A stretch of DNA of 64,000 nucleotides from Molanna angustata. Taxonomy: Eukaryota; Arthropoda; Insecta; Trichoptera; Molannidae. This document shows, piece by piece, positions 36,341 to 48,234 of the stretch (position 1 is the first letter of the stretch; the number at the start of each line of letters is the position of its first letter). Made by a program: the position numbers and the translations under genes. The stretch spans positions 23,213,914 through 23,277,913 of the forward strand of contig OY754967.1 of assembly GCA_963576475.1 (NCBI GenBank). Direction: 5' to 3'. The notes under the pieces were generated by a model. The model was not told the origin of the DNA. It made no database searches and saw only the letters and a list, made by a program, of their open reading frames with translations.

Positions 36341-36548
36341 ACAAAATGAATATGTCCTTCGTAAACAAGTACATATACATCTTCCTACATACATAATACC
36401 ATCACGCCATGTCCCTCGCGGGGTAGACAGAGAGAACCGAACGCCACTTATTTCTATCTTGACACACATTCATCGCCTCTTCAACATTCATACATCGTCT
36501 TATACATGTTTAAATTAAGCATAAATGATTGTGCTATAGGTGAACGAA
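36341..36548 (-). repeat. SINE family 1 copy interrupted by a family X LINE tail
   Basis: 36341-36388 is the tail end of SINE family 1 (ATGAATATGTCCTT and CATCTTCCTACAT). 36509-36548 is its body (TTGTGCTATAGGTGAACG). Between them lies a LINE 3' end (ACCATCACGCCATGTCC, then CTATCTTGACACACATTCAT), matching 15545 and the 1.18-kb units in reverse. The order fits insertion of the LINE end into the SINE. Confidence 0.65.
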
Positions 36549-36596
36549 ATCAGAAACAAAAACGAAAACTTAAAAAAAAATATATTTAAGAATGAA

Positions 36597-36750
36597 TATG
36601 TCCTTGAAACAAATACATATATGTACATCCTCATACATTCCCTAAATTGAGCATATATGCTTGTGTTATAGGTGAGCGAAAACGGTCGTGACAGGATTCA
36701 AACTAGCGACCACTGGATTACTAACCCAGCGCGATAACCGCTATGACACC
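36597..36750 (-). mobile_element. tRNA-derived SINE, family 1, diverged
   Basis: Same head (CCAGTGGTCGCTAGTTTGAA on the minus strand) and same body as 35763. It has more substitutions and a decayed acceptor stem. Confidence 0.75.
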
Positions 36751-38085
36751 AAAAATGTAGTGTAAATTTTATGTAACTCATATAACCCATCTATATAAAT
36801 CATATATCTAAGCAAATAAACGATATTTTAAAAGAAACAAAACTATCGAAGCTTAAATAACAGACTAGCATGTAAGAGACGCTGTGATCTAGATGAAAAA
36901 GTGTGGTGCTGTGTTCTCCATACCTACTTTAGGAGAGATACAACATGGATGTATGCAAAATGAAAAAAAAAACCGAAGAGAAGCCAAGCACGAACTCCTC
37001 AAGAAAAGTACGATAATTTAAACATGTATTAGGAAACGTGAATGAAATAAATAAATTTCGAGAAAAATGTTCTTAACTACCAACTCCCCTCTCCGTTTCG
37101 GCTTAGCCGTGTCAAAACAAAGAGGGATTTAAAAATGCCGCGAAAAAGTATTTTTCGCGCCAAGTTGGCCCTATAAAGTTATGCGAAAAATGTATTATGC
37201 CCTAAATTTATTCAGTGACTGAAATATAAATGTGACGAAACATAATAGAATATTTAAAAGAGAAACATTATGTCCTCCATCAGGCACCAGCCGACAGCCT
37301 GCATTCATAACAAACAGTTATATATTTTAATACAACCATCTGACTAGGACTCACGGTCGCAATAAAGTGTCTCTTTTCTGTTATTAAAAAATATTTCGAC
37401 AATTTCGCAAAGTTGAAGAGTATTAAAATTTTTGAAACAATTGTTTTATTTATTTAACCGAAAAATGTACTGATTTTTGAACAAACCTTAGTAGGTTGAA
37501 CTGTATATAAAAAAAGGAGAAAAACATTGGATTGTTTTAAAGGAATCAATAAATCAATTAATGATACGACCCGTACTGATATATGGATCAGAAACCTGGA
37601 ACGTTTCCCTAAAATAGATTTGTGTCGTCAAGGGCTGCGTTCACAATGAACGTCAAGTGCATTTAGTGACGCTCTAAGCCGTTCATATTGACCGGAAACA
37701 GACACTCTAAAGACACTCTGTGGCGTTCAGATTGAACGTCGAGTGTACGCTCCAAACGCTCTTTAAGATAATATAAAATGACTATGATGAATAATAATAA
37801 GATGAGTTTCTCTGGTGTCTGTTATGTCAGTTGACATTATATACGATGACAAATTGCATTCACAGAGAGGTTTATTTATAAAAATATCATTCGAAATTTC
37901 CAATAAAAAGTCAGGGAGGATTATTTACTCCACTGCCCATCCCTATCATTGCCTTTTGAATACCTATCATTGCCATGAACTGTTCAAATTCTCAATCTTT
38001 TTTGACTTTTTTACTTTTCCCTCTGTAAACTTCGTTTTTTGTTTTTGTCGCGTGATTGCCTTATTAATGCAAAAAACTGCTGTAT
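36751..38085. other. AT-rich stretch; short block of GCGTTCA-type repeats
   Basis: At 37640-37770 the word CGTTCATATTGA and variants recur in both orientations, which could be the remains of a TIR element, but its ends are not defined. Nothing else is recognisable. Confidence 0.4.
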
Positions 38086-38089
38086 AACC

Positions 38090-38510
38090 GAGATCTTAAG
38101 CTAAATACAAGATGGAGAGTAGTTAAAGAATACGTGTTGCCAGTACTTTTATATGGAGTGGAAGGTTGGATTCTCAATAATTTCAACAATAAATTAAATG
38201 AAACATTCGAGATGTTGCTATACAGAAGGTATATGCGCATGGTTGATTAGAGTCTCCAATGAAAGACATATAAATATGATGGAGAAATAGAGAAAGTTGC
38301 TAACCACTGTCAAGAGACGCGAAGCCGTATATTTTGGATAAATATGCCATTTTACAACTTATCAGTGGAGGGAAAGATAGAAGGGAGACGGTGTATAGGG
38401 CGTAAAAGAGTATCGTGTAAAAATCTCAGGCAGTGGTTCAAGATTCCGGATTTGGCGTCACTAATTAGGTTGGCGTAAGATCGGGATGCGTTCGGTGTGA
38501 TGGAATATGT
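38090..38510 (+). pseudogene. LINE reverse transcriptase C-terminal remnant
   Basis: The translation reads NRDLKLNTRWRVVKEYVLPV, LLYGVEGWILNN, MLLYRRYMRMVD, and later SVEGKIEGRRCIGRKRVSCK, NLRQWF. This is the post-RT segment with the 'vl.YG.E.W.l' and 'G...GrR..Gr....W..nLr.W' motifs of an insect LINE. There are several in-frame stops. Confidence 0.8.
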
Positions 38511-39448
38511 TTTTACTGTTATATTGACTCATATTCAATATAACATTTAAAACATATTCCATAGTCCAATCTTAGTATACATATGATAATAAGTACTTGT
38601 CCTTTCAATCACAAGTTTATCAATCTTTTCAGTATTGTAGGTATATTATTTAGTCGTCCACAATTTAAATGTGGCTGAATCATCTGAACAATCGTGAAAT
38701 TTTGGATTTTTATTATACTAACTGGATATTTTAAGTTTTTATCCTAACGAAATATTTTAAATCTTTGACATTTTTTGAAAATCTTATATACCAGTTACAA
38801 AAGAAAATTATGTAACAAACTTGTTACAAGTATTGCCACAATTGCGGATCTCTTTGTATTACGTAAGAACGGGCCAAGTCTGGGTTTAAATAGATTTTCT
38901 ATATTGTGAAGGCTTTCAACGCTTCTGCAGTGAGTTTGTTTTCTGTTAAAGAAAGATCTTTTTTTGCTTCGTTGCTCGCCTTACCAGCAAACGTTTAAAT
39001 TCTAAATGATCATTATAATACAACAATTGTTATACTAGGAAGATAATTTTATAAATGTTATAATTGTAAAAATCTTCATTCAGAACTCATTAACTGCTGA
39101 TAAAAATGAATAAAAATCGACATTTATATATTGGATCCTTTCTCAAAGAGATTTATCGTATTAAAATATGAATATCATATATTGTTTGTGGTATTTTAAT
39201 GACACAATTATTCATATAATTTATATCATTTATTCTCGGAAACCTGTCAAATTTTAACACCAGACACTTTTTACTACTGTAGAATATAAAACACTGAAGC
39301 GTAAAACAGAATTTTCATAATGATACGTAATTTCTATACAATTTCAAAATATTAAATGAACTCACTTTCCTGAAAATTACCCACAATAAATGAGTTAAAA
39401 ATAAAATATGTTTGGTTGGAAAATTTACTAGTAACAAGCAAACGTTCA

Positions 39449-39895
39449 AGAAATTATTAATTTTTCTTAATTTTTTTCAATAAACATTAAAAATAAAAAA
39501 AACCTTTATAACTTAATTCCACTGTTTAGTTAGACTACAACCTACAACCGGTTTCGTGCTTGGCACATTTTCAAGGAGTACAATATATACTACTTGAAAA
39601 TGTGCTTAGCACGAAACCGGTTGTATGCAGGTTGTAGTCTTGTAGTTATTATGCTTTTTGACTTTGTTTTGTGAATCCATTATTATTATAATTGTTATTT
39701 TATTTTTGTAGCTCATCGTTTTCATCATTTTTTTTTTAAATACTTTTGTTGTAACTACTGTATATATTTTTTATTGTAAAATGCTTCTAGCCGTATATAC
39801 AAATAAATAAATAAACACTGGAATTAAGTTTTAAACGTTTTATTTTTATTTTTAATATTTATTAAAAAAAATAAGAAATTTTAACGGAATTCCAT
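39449..39895. repeat. foldback repeat carrying an inserted hairpin element
   Basis: The outer arms are inverted repeats: left AACTTAATTCCACTG preceded by TTAAAAATAAAAA, right (reverse-complemented) AACTTAATTCCAGTG preceded by TTAAAAATAAAAA. The interior (39535-39813) starts with a tight palindrome and ends with AAATAAATAAATAAA, like the tail of a retroposed element. Confidence 0.65.
39532..39640. repeat. 109-bp near-perfect palindrome
   Basis: AGACTACAACCTACAACCGG at the left end pairs with its complement at the right end. Inside, CGTGCTTGGCACATTTTCAA pairs with TTGAAAATGTGCTTAGCACG around a short ATATAT centre. It would form a stable hairpin in RNA or single-stranded DNA. Confidence 0.85.
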
Positions 39896-40017
39896 CAAGA
39901 ACTTTCAATCAAAAAATTAAATCTAAATTATTAAAAATAATGCATTTGTGTACCTCTTATGGTACTTCACTGTTCAACTGCGAAGGTATAATAATAATAA
40001 AATAACTGCAATATATA

Positions 40018-41495
40018 ATGTGTTTCGTTGAATTATTTCTACCTGACTCTGCGAATTTCAATATAAACGCAAAAGACCGTAGGAAATCTGCCCTTAGATG
40101 CCAAACAATAAATTTTCAATTTTCCCCACGACCCAAGTTCCCGGAGCTCCAACCAGAAGGAAATGGAACAAATACGTCCAAACAAAACAAATTTCTGAGA
40201 TAAAATCTTTTCTTACACAAAGCACTACTTTGCCATACCAGCCACATTGTTCACATACCAACTCAAGACAGATAGAAAGATGCTATCAATAAATGAACTA
40301 AATATCTAGACTCATTGAACTAAATAAAAGAGATTACTTAAAATGAGATTTAAAAGATTTTTAAAATTTATTAGTAGTCAATAATGAAATTCGAGAGACT
40401 CTACTACTAATAAAATATAGAATTTGTTTATATCTTCTCTACATTTTATCTTTATATCATTATAGAAATCTGTGTCGAGTTTTTTTTTTATTTATTGTTC
40501 AATATTCGTGTTTTCATCGCATGTCTAAAAAGCTGGCTATCAGCATTTGGAATTGTTGTGTTTTTAATGTTATGTTTTCCAATTGGGACTGCTTTTATTT
40601 ATATGTTGTTTGTATGTATTTGTAAAATTAAAACTTCAATTCCTTGTTGAATAAAAAGTCAGAGTTGAATATTGCCAAGTATTCGACAAAATATTCTGAC
40701 CAACATATCACTTTCATACTTTTAAAATTCTTCAACTATAAGAGCGTGAAATAATCGTATTTCGTGTAAACACGTATTGTAGATATACGTGACTACATAC
40801 GAAACACTGATATCTCTTAATATAATCTTAAAAGATAAAATCTAGAGAAAAAGAGAATGTGAGGATAACCGCGACTATGAACGAGTCATGTTGAAAATAT
40901 ATTATGTTTAACCATCCAATCCATTTTATAATATTGCCAAAATGTGACGGATTTGAGAATATATTTCGGAAAACAAAAAACTGTCATTCTATCCTCTTGC
41001 AATATTCAAGTCTGCTCCAAGAAGGGCACCGTCACCTTGGAAAAGGAAAAAAAAGATAGGTTGACTATTGATTTTATTAAACCTGAGAAGAAAACAACCT
41101 ACAGACCTACTAACTATCCTTACAAGTTTAGCGGGGTGAAACTAGATCTGATATGTTTATTTGTTGTTTGCAATATGTGCTTTATTTATCTTTATTTCTT
41201 TCAAAAACTTGTGCAATATTCACGAAAACTTTCAAACAGTTGCCGTGGAAAAAAAAATGAAAACATAACTATCAACCTGGTATATTTTCCAATAAATCTG
41301 AATTCGAACAAAAATTTATTATTTAGGGAAAAATCTAAAATTTATTATATTTATAATTGTTCAATTTTATCCCTTTTCATAGGACAATCCTTTCACCTGA
41401 CAAATATCTTTTCACGTAAAAAATATAAAAAGTGTATTCTAAATTCATTTTACAGTATCATTTTAACTTTTTATCAGTACATAAAATCATTTTAA
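40018..41495 (+). other. possible coding segments, unassigned
   Basis: Two regions look more coding-like than their surroundings. 40098-40292 reads MPNNKFSIFPTTQVPGAPTR and on to CYQ-stop. 40944-41495 is a 183-codon frame whose first third includes KKGTVTLEKEKKDRLTIDFI and KPEKKTTYRPTNYPYKFSG, preceded by an acceptor-like TCCTCTTGCAATATTCAAG. The last two thirds are AT-rich and hydrophobic and may be intron. I recognise no family. Confidence 0.25.
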
Positions 41496-42209
41496 TATAA
41501 TTTTAATTCAAAATTATCATAAAAGTCCATTTAAACTTGAAAAAGCGGTAGAGATCTAAATTTCTTTGATTTTTATCTACATAATTACGAAGTTCTACAA
41601 TATGAACATATTATTGGAACAGCATAATATAAAACATTAGTTATATGAAACGTTATTTTTATTTTTAGAAAGGTATACCTACATATATTACATGAATTGA
41701 CATAAACGTTTTATGAATACCATAGACGCACAAATAGAGACAAAATCGATAATCCACTAAAGAATTTAGATAGGGGTTGACAGAATACACGTATGGCCTT
41801 GGACAATTTATTATAATGGGATGGAACTGAAATAATATTCAAGCTTTATAATAAAAATAAATAGCCCTCCTCGACACAGGTTTACCAAGTAAAAAAACTT
41901 AAGAATGATGAAAAAAATATAATATCAATAATTTTACATTATATTTTATTAGTTACTAATTCTAACTAATTTAGTAAATAAAAATCAAACTAAATAGAAC
42001 GTAAAATTGTGCCTTATTTTTTCCATAATTCTATGTTATTTTGGAGTTCTATCATGAAGTGACAGTTACAAAGATTGAAAATAAAGATGATTATATATTT
42101 AATTATCATATCGTTTCCATACAAGATAAACATAGGTCTGAATCTTGATTTTCTTTCTTGTTGTTGACGCCAATGTCATTATAATTATTGTCGTATTTTT
42201 TTATATCAA

Positions 42210-42551
42210 ATGACATATATTATTGTTGCAACTGCTGCCCGCCCTACACCCAAAATCAGTCTCCTTTCAAACCGCGTCCTGCCGACCACCCACATCTCTT
42301 CCATTTTACCGCTCCTTTACACTCACTTAAACCGCCATAATTGTCTTCTTACCGCGAGTGTGTGGGATCCTGAAAGTTGTGACTATCTAACAAGGCAGAG
42401 CACCAAGGAAAAATCAAGTGAGCGTTCCTTATATCCTTCCTTTGCCTTGCAGTGGTTGCAACCAATCGCCCATCAAAATACAGTCCCCTTCTACTTTTCA
42501 TTTTTTTTTTCTTTATATTACACATTCGCGTCTTCACTTGTAAATACATAA
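42210..42551. other. GC-richer unassigned segment
   Basis: 42231-42480 is unusually C-rich for the window and is open on both strands (113 codons plus, 66 codons minus). Neither translation shows a domain. It may be the untranslated end of an unrecognised retroelement. Confidence 0.25.
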
Positions 42552-43274
42552 AGACACTAATTTTATGCTTATCAGTAAATAAGATGATGGGAATTTTTTT
42601 AAATGAAGCTTATTTAAAATACGATGGAGTATTTTTTCATTACAAGTTACGAAGTCTCAAAATAAGAAGTATTTGAAGAACAAAAAAATCAAATTATCTT
42701 GAGACGAACGTCAAAGAAGTAATCAGATTAAAAGAAATCTATATCTAAGAGCGTGAAAAAACAGAATTAAGAAAACCAAGCCAAGGAGGTTAATTTCAAG
42801 CAGATACACAGTAAAAGCTGAGAATTCTTGATAATTGAAGAAGCGTTAATCATATGAAAGGGACCAGGGCTTCTCTTCTTGTTCTTATCAAGTAAAAGAT
42901 TCACGACCTTGTAGCCCGTCAAAGAAGAATATACCTAAGTTAAATTTATGATTTATGAGATATGATTACTGTGATGTTTCTCATTATTTGATGAAAGTGA
43001 AAAGTTGTTTTCAGAAAATCTTCAATGCCCTATTTCATCATTTTTTCATACATTTGTTGCCCATAACATTCTAATAACACGATTATTGAAAAAATAGTAA
43101 AATTATGTCAAAAAAGTTTACAAATCAATTTTATAATTGAGATTGTGAATATTTTTTCCTATTTTTGCCTCTAACGCCTTGTCTTTTATTAACCTAATTC
43201 TTATGATCTTTTTGAATCCAATGAAATCCTATAATTAGTTTCTATAAAGTATTTATGTATATTTCTATTATTAG

Positions 43275-43470
43275 AGATAAAACAGACAGATTTTTATACT
43301 TGTTAAAAAAAATTGCTTTCACTGTCCGAGCAGAACAACCAGATATCCTAACATTTTTTACATTCCTGTGTGTAATAACAACTATGTACACTCTGAATGC
43401 TTTTGTGTACCGTGCTTACATGGTGTACAATGCTTCCTTTAAACGCTCAACATCTCTGCGAGCTCTCTTC
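43275..43470 (+). CDS. possible isolated exon encoding a membrane segment
   Basis: The segment is bounded by an acceptor-like TATTTCTATTATTAG and a consensus donor GTGAGT at 43471. It is open throughout and encodes a basic stretch (KTDRFLYLLKKIAFTVRAEQ), a hydrophobic helix (ILTFFTFLCVITTMYTLNAF) and a basic tail (SFKRSTSLRALF). The topology would suit a membrane protein. No partner exon or family was found, so this is a weak call that could be chance. Confidence 0.3.
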
Positions 43471-44394
43471 GTGAGTTTAGGATGTACCTAAATGAATTAT
43501 GCATTATTTGTAATTTTTTTGTTATCAATATCCTATCCTATTGAATAATGCATGGAGTTTTCACTTGTTCACTTATAAAGAAAGCAATGCACATTGTCTG
43601 TTTTATAGATTGTGTAAACTGTATCACTCTCTATCAACAAATAAATAAATAAACTAAATTAGTTACGATATAAATTGTAACGAAAAACTCAATGTATTGA
43701 ATTGATTTTCTGACATGCTATTCCTTCTCGAAACAAACCCATATCTTGCGCGCTAGGGAGGAATTTTCATTGGAAGAAAATTCTAATGAAGTTTACTGGT
43801 GAAAAGTTCATCGTATACGCATCTCAATGTTGTAGGTAATCGAATATTTTTAAAGGTTATTTCTTCTAGGCTTTTCAAAAAAAAAACTGCCAGATCTAAT
43901 CATATCATACCTAACATTCTCAATCCTCCCGATATCTTCTCGTATCGAATACATTGTCTATCTCAATAAATCTGATTCACTTTCGTGTTTCTCGCCCTTC
44001 CGATATATTCAGTAATTTATTTCTCCTTATACATTTTTTTCAATGGCTTTACGTTAAAGATGTTTTATTTGGGTACCTGTAACCTCATACAATAAATTGT
44101 AAATTGAAAATAAAGATTATATAATACTCTAATAAAATGTAGGCCTAAGCCAAAATAATATATTTGAAACAATAAAACAGGCATTTATGCGATAAATTTT
44201 CACATTTGTTTTTTTTTTCTCTAAGGCTTTTCACCCAAAAAGGATGTTGCAGCCGTTACTTATCAGAAACATTAGATTACACAGATTTAGTCACAAAAAA
44301 ATATTCAAATAATAGTCATATTCTTTACAATATATTTAAATATTAAACCATGAACCTGATGAGAGTTCAGCCAAAAAGATAAAATGTGGAAATG

Positions 44395-44570
44395 GGCTAT
44401 TGGACATTCTCAAACCTAAAATAAATTTCTAGCGCGTCCCTGATTGGACAACCAAACAGAATGTGATCCAGGGTTTCCTCATCCCATCCACATTCGCAGA
44501 ACGGGGACTGCACTATACCGAGACGGAACAGATGGCTATCCAGTCGCACATGACCAAAGCGTAGTCTAGA
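44395..44570 (-). pseudogene. LINE C-terminal (zinc-knuckle) remnant
   Basis: The minus strand reads RLRFGHVRLDSHLFRLGIVQ, then SPFCECGWDEETLDHILFGC and PIRDAL. This 'LR.GH..l..hl.rigl..sp.C.CG..eeT.dHil..CP' pattern is the C-terminal zinc-binding region of Jockey/R1-group LINEs. About 58 codons remain, open but without either end of the ORF. Confidence 0.85.
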
Positions 44571-44779
44571 AATATTTGTCTATTAATATACGATATTTTG
44601 TAAGCAAAAATGATTGTGCTGTAGGTGTATAAATTATCAAAGACGGAACGAGTCTAGTTTGGCTGAATATTAGCAACAGAGCGGAGCCTTTTACTGCTGG
44701 CCGTGAACCTCATTGAGGTCATGTGGATTTCGTGATCTCGAAATACAATTACAACTAACTACAAAAATAAACTTGATCA

Positions 44780-44954
44780 GGGGCCAAGTCTGGTCAACAG
44801 GCGGAATCAAAACCATCCATTTTTACACATATTATGGATATGATTATTTTATGGAGTTCTATATCATCTTAAGATATTATAGAACTTCATAAGATGATTA
44901 TATCCATGGTAAACGTGATAGTATTGATTTCGCCGGTTCACCAGACTTGACCCC
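44780..44954. mobile_element. hairpin MITE (family M1), copy 1
   Basis: A 175-bp palindrome. The left arm starts GGGGCCAAGTCTGGTCAAC and GGCGGAATCAAAACCATCC; the right arm is its imperfect complement and ends TTGACCCC. The centre is around CATCTTAAGATATTATAGAA. Two more copies lie at 50073 and 52582. There is no coding capacity and the target duplication is unclear. Confidence 0.85.
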
Positions 44955-45029
44955 AGTTCTTTTTTAATTACAAAAAATAATGTTCTATTCACAATTTCAT
45001 TTTCATATTCGATTATTTTTTTTCGCACA

Positions 45030-45114
45030 ATGAAGAGTATGTGCGACATGTCACATATTATATTCCTAACAGCCACACTGGTACAAATGGCAATAGGTAC
45101 TAATTACGCACAAA
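45030..45114 (+). CDS. possible signal-peptide exon
   Basis: An ATG in fair context (CGCACAATGA) opens MKSMCDMSHIIFLTATLVQM then AIGTNYAQ, which has the form of a secretion signal. It runs straight into a SINE tail. A GTACTA donor-like site follows AATAG. No downstream exon could be joined, so the call is speculative. Confidence 0.2.
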
Positions 45115-45325
45115 CTATAATAATAATAAACACTTTCTTTGCAGCCTGCGCAAGAGGCGAGTTTATTGCCATATGGCAATTTCTTCCAACTAACCAGTGT
45201 TTCCGGCCCAGAGAACCATGAATTACGTGAGAAATGAATTTAAATAAATTTCTCCTCTGCTGGGGATCGAACCCAGGACGCCCGCACAGCCAAACAGCTT
45301 ATCAACTGTGCTACGACTGCCGACA
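45113..45325 (-). mobile_element. tRNA-derived SINE, family 3
   Basis: The minus-strand head GGCAGTCGTAGCACAGTTGA and T-arm CCTGGGTTCGATCCCCAG give the two pol III boxes. The body contains CCGGAAACACTGGTTAGTTG, then GGCAATAAACTCGCC and CTTGCGCAGGCTGC, and the tail is a TTATTATTATTATAGT repeat. Related copies are at 53570, 53951 and (degenerate) 36100. Confidence 0.88.
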
Positions 45326-46935
45326 ATATCGAAGATTCGAATGTAAATGTCGAAGTCGAAAAATTACTGGACATTCTGCGTTCTTTCATGGCCTTGAAGT
45401 ATTTCAAAGTGAGAATTTTCTAAGTAAAATAATTAAGTCATTCAGAGAGATAATAATAATAATAATAGGAGGTATAATTTATTGATTAACAATTAGTTTG
45501 TTTGTAAGTAGATATTGCGTTTAAATAAAACTTTTTTATAACTGTAAGTACAACTTTACTTTCTAGTCTGTAAATCTAATATTTAAATTCATTGTTATTT
45601 GGAGTCAGATAAATCACTAAATAAAATAAATAAATATAGTCGGCTAACGTATTGGTAATATGCAGATTTATATATTTGCTTTTCAAACATGTTTTGTTAA
45701 AATAACAACTCGTAATAGTTGGTAGATCTATTCAAGAATAATTATACAAATTAAAATGTATATATTGGTAAAATTGGATATCACCAAAAACGTAAAAATG
45801 TGTATAACCTATTCTTCGTACTTTGTATATTTATGCTGTTTATATAACGTTCTGTGAAAATGTCGTGTTCAGTTTCGATTTCTAGAGAGAGTAGTGAATA
45901 AGTAGAGATAAAAAAACGTTTTAAGGTACGAAGATAATTTATTAGATGACATAATATGCTTATGTACGTGCTAAGAAATATCGGAAAAAAAATTAAAACC
46001 GCATGTTTACTCCAATAGGGATTCAAGGATATTTGGGATCACATTGTTTTCTAGAAATAGAAACCCGAGTAAGTAAGTAGGTAGATAGTTGACCCAAATA
46101 ATTCGCTTAGGCTTCATTTGATTAAGGGTTGGATCCGCTAACTTCAACCCTTCTCCGAATGTGAGTAATTATTTATACATAATACATATATCACGAACCA
46201 TTTACTTTAAAAATAAACTTTGTTATATAAATATGTCATGTTCATTATTGGACCGAAGCCAAACTTTGTTATTATTCAATATTTTTGACAGTCAAAACAG
46301 GCATATATTTTGTTATTTCAACTTAATCATACTTTATGTTTGTTTATCTTTTATTTTTTTAGGCACAAGAGTCTGTTATTTCATGAGTGAAGTATAAGTG
46401 AGACTGAGCTCCAAATTTATCTTCATCGTTTTGGGGATCTTTCAAAAAAAAAACATTTATAGGAAATACACTTTTGATTTAATTTCTATTTTCATAAACC
46501 AGGAGTTATAAATTGGTTGTCCCTGCACTGTATCCTTTCTTTCGTCTATTTTTCTTCTTCAATCTTTAGGTTATTTCCTCAATGGCAGAAATACTATTAA
46601 ATGAACCCTTTTCATTTGATAACCATCATTTTTTTTCCATCACCAATAGAACAAACATTAATGCTTAGTTTAGGGAATATGTGAGAATTTTTATATTTTA
46701 TAGGTACTTGTTTAAAGGAAGAATTCATTATTTTTTAATTAAAAAAGGCCTGTGCCGTCACTCTACATTCAATTTTTTTCGTAGAAGATAGGAAAAACGT
46801 TTGTTTTTGCATTCAGAAAAAAGCAAAACAATTGGGAAACACATATTGTTATTCGGTAATAAACTCTGTGCAGTTGTTATAGTAATATTGTTACGTAACA
46901 AACCACAAGATATACCAACATAAAGAGCTGTTATT

Positions 46936-47232
46936 GTGTTTCAATTACGCAAACTGATTATAATGGTATACACGACAATTGTATGGAGCAATGGCGATGC
47001 AAAATACCAGGAAGAGGGATGGAAATTTCCAGACTGTCTGGCTCCAAAGCCTCCGGGGATATTGTCAACAACTAGCTGTTTGCCATTTCAAAATATAAAA
47101 TGCAACTTCAACGCCAGTGTCCACAATTTCTATAATGAAACTATCACAGAGAGAATTATAAAATACATGGAACAATTTACAAAACGTGCAAATTTGTTTA
47201 CACAAAGTATTAAAATCATTTCAATAATTTGA
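46936..47232 (+). CDS. possible exon, cysteine-bearing ectodomain-like
   Basis: A 98-codon frame whose middle reads YQEEGWKFPDCLAPKPPGIL, STTSCLPFQNIKCNFNAS and VHNFYNETITERI. Three cysteines and two N-glycosylation sequons (NAS, NET) give it the look of extracellular protein sequence, unlike the AT-driven frames around it. No family is recognised. Splice sites consistent in phase with the membrane-spanning frame at 47493 were not found. Confidence 0.28.
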   Translation: MFQLRKLIIMVYTTIVWSNGDAKYQEEGWKFPDCLAPKPPGILSTTSCLPFQNIKCNFNASVHNFYNETITERIIKYMEQFTKRANLFTQSIKIISII

Positions 47233-47254
47233 ATAAGGTGAAATAATTATTACC

Positions 47255-47335
47255 AAGAAGTAGGTACACTGTATTGTCTATAAAGAAGTAGGTACACTGT
47301 ATTGTCTATAAAGAAGTAGGTACACTGTATTGTTT
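47255..47335 (+). repeat. 28-bp tandem triplication
   Basis: Three copies of a unit with AAGAAGTAGGTACACTGTAT start at 47255, 47283 and 47311. The first two are identical; the third diverges at its end. Confidence 0.95.
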
Positions 47336-47492
47336 ACCAGAATCCAACTTTTTGCCATTTTTAACATTGTCCTGGATTCGTAAAAAAACACATTTTGTAT
47401 GACCCATATGTTTAATATGAAATAAATTTATTTATTTATTTAAATGCATTCAAAGAAAAGCAATAAACAAAAAAAGGCGAATTAAACCTACT

Positions 47493-47690
47493 TTGATATT
47501 GGACAACACACTTATTTTATTGGACAGCGCTTCACGTATTTTTGTTATTTTATTTATGCTTACCACACTTGTAGTAGGTATATATTTCTTATTGTGTAGC
47601 CTGAAAAGACATAAATATAAACATATCAAAATAACTCCACAATTCTTCGAAGGAAACAGTCTACTGTGTTGGAAAAAAAAATATATATAA
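47493..47690 (+). CDS. possible exon encoding a transmembrane helix and basic tail
   Basis: A 65-codon frame containing a clear membrane helix (RIFVILFMLTTLVVGIYFLL) followed by CSLKRHKYKHIKITPQFFEG and a stop after KKKYI. The positive charge after the helix would put the C-terminus in the cytoplasm. It could be the last exon of a type I membrane protein, but hydrophobic frames arise easily in AT-rich DNA. Confidence 0.25.
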   Translation: MILDNTLILLDSASRIFVILFMLTTLVVGIYFLLCSLKRHKYKHIKITPQFFEGNSLLCWKKKYI

Positions 47691-48004
47691 AAAAATTCTA
47701 CATAAAATAATTTTTACTGACATACATATTTATACATCCAGCTGGTAATTGTATCGGATATCAATTTATAAAACATTTTCAAAAAAATATATTTTATACT
47801 TTGAAAGTGAAAAAACATCCTTTGTCACAGATCGTAATGTCTATTTGAAAGAAGCTTATTATTACATTTTTCAATTTAAAATAATCATAATGCGGCAATG
47901 TGGATATTCCACGAGAGAATATTTTCAACAATGGTTGAGTATGGTGCGAAGAATATATATTTTTATCAGAAGCACTTAGCGGCCGTTGTATGGTAATAGG
48001 GAAA

Positions 48005-48130
48005 CTATGAAACACGCCAAACAAAGCGAGAAGACGAGGAATACGGAGCGTCAACGGCCCATTCGATCCTGGGTGTACTTTCTCTGTCTGGCACCTGCCA
48101 CCAGGTACCCAGAATGTTAAGAGGGTATAT
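48005..48130 (-). other. GC-richer open segment, unassigned
   Basis: On the minus strand two frames are open across a GC-rich island (LGTWWQVPDRESTPRIEWAV in one). It stands out from its surroundings, but no family and no clean splice pair are visible. Confidence 0.2.
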
Positions 48131-48234
48131 AACAAGTAATCTAAATCGACTAAATGACTGAAAACATGAAATATTAAAATCGTCAAATTTATGGACATCT
48201 ATTGCGTGCACATGAAAAGATTTTATACCCACAC

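Noticed and set aside
47794..48198. 134-codon minus-strand frame
   Set aside because: No recognisable domain; most of it overlaps AT-rich sequence and only a short GC-rich island stands out.
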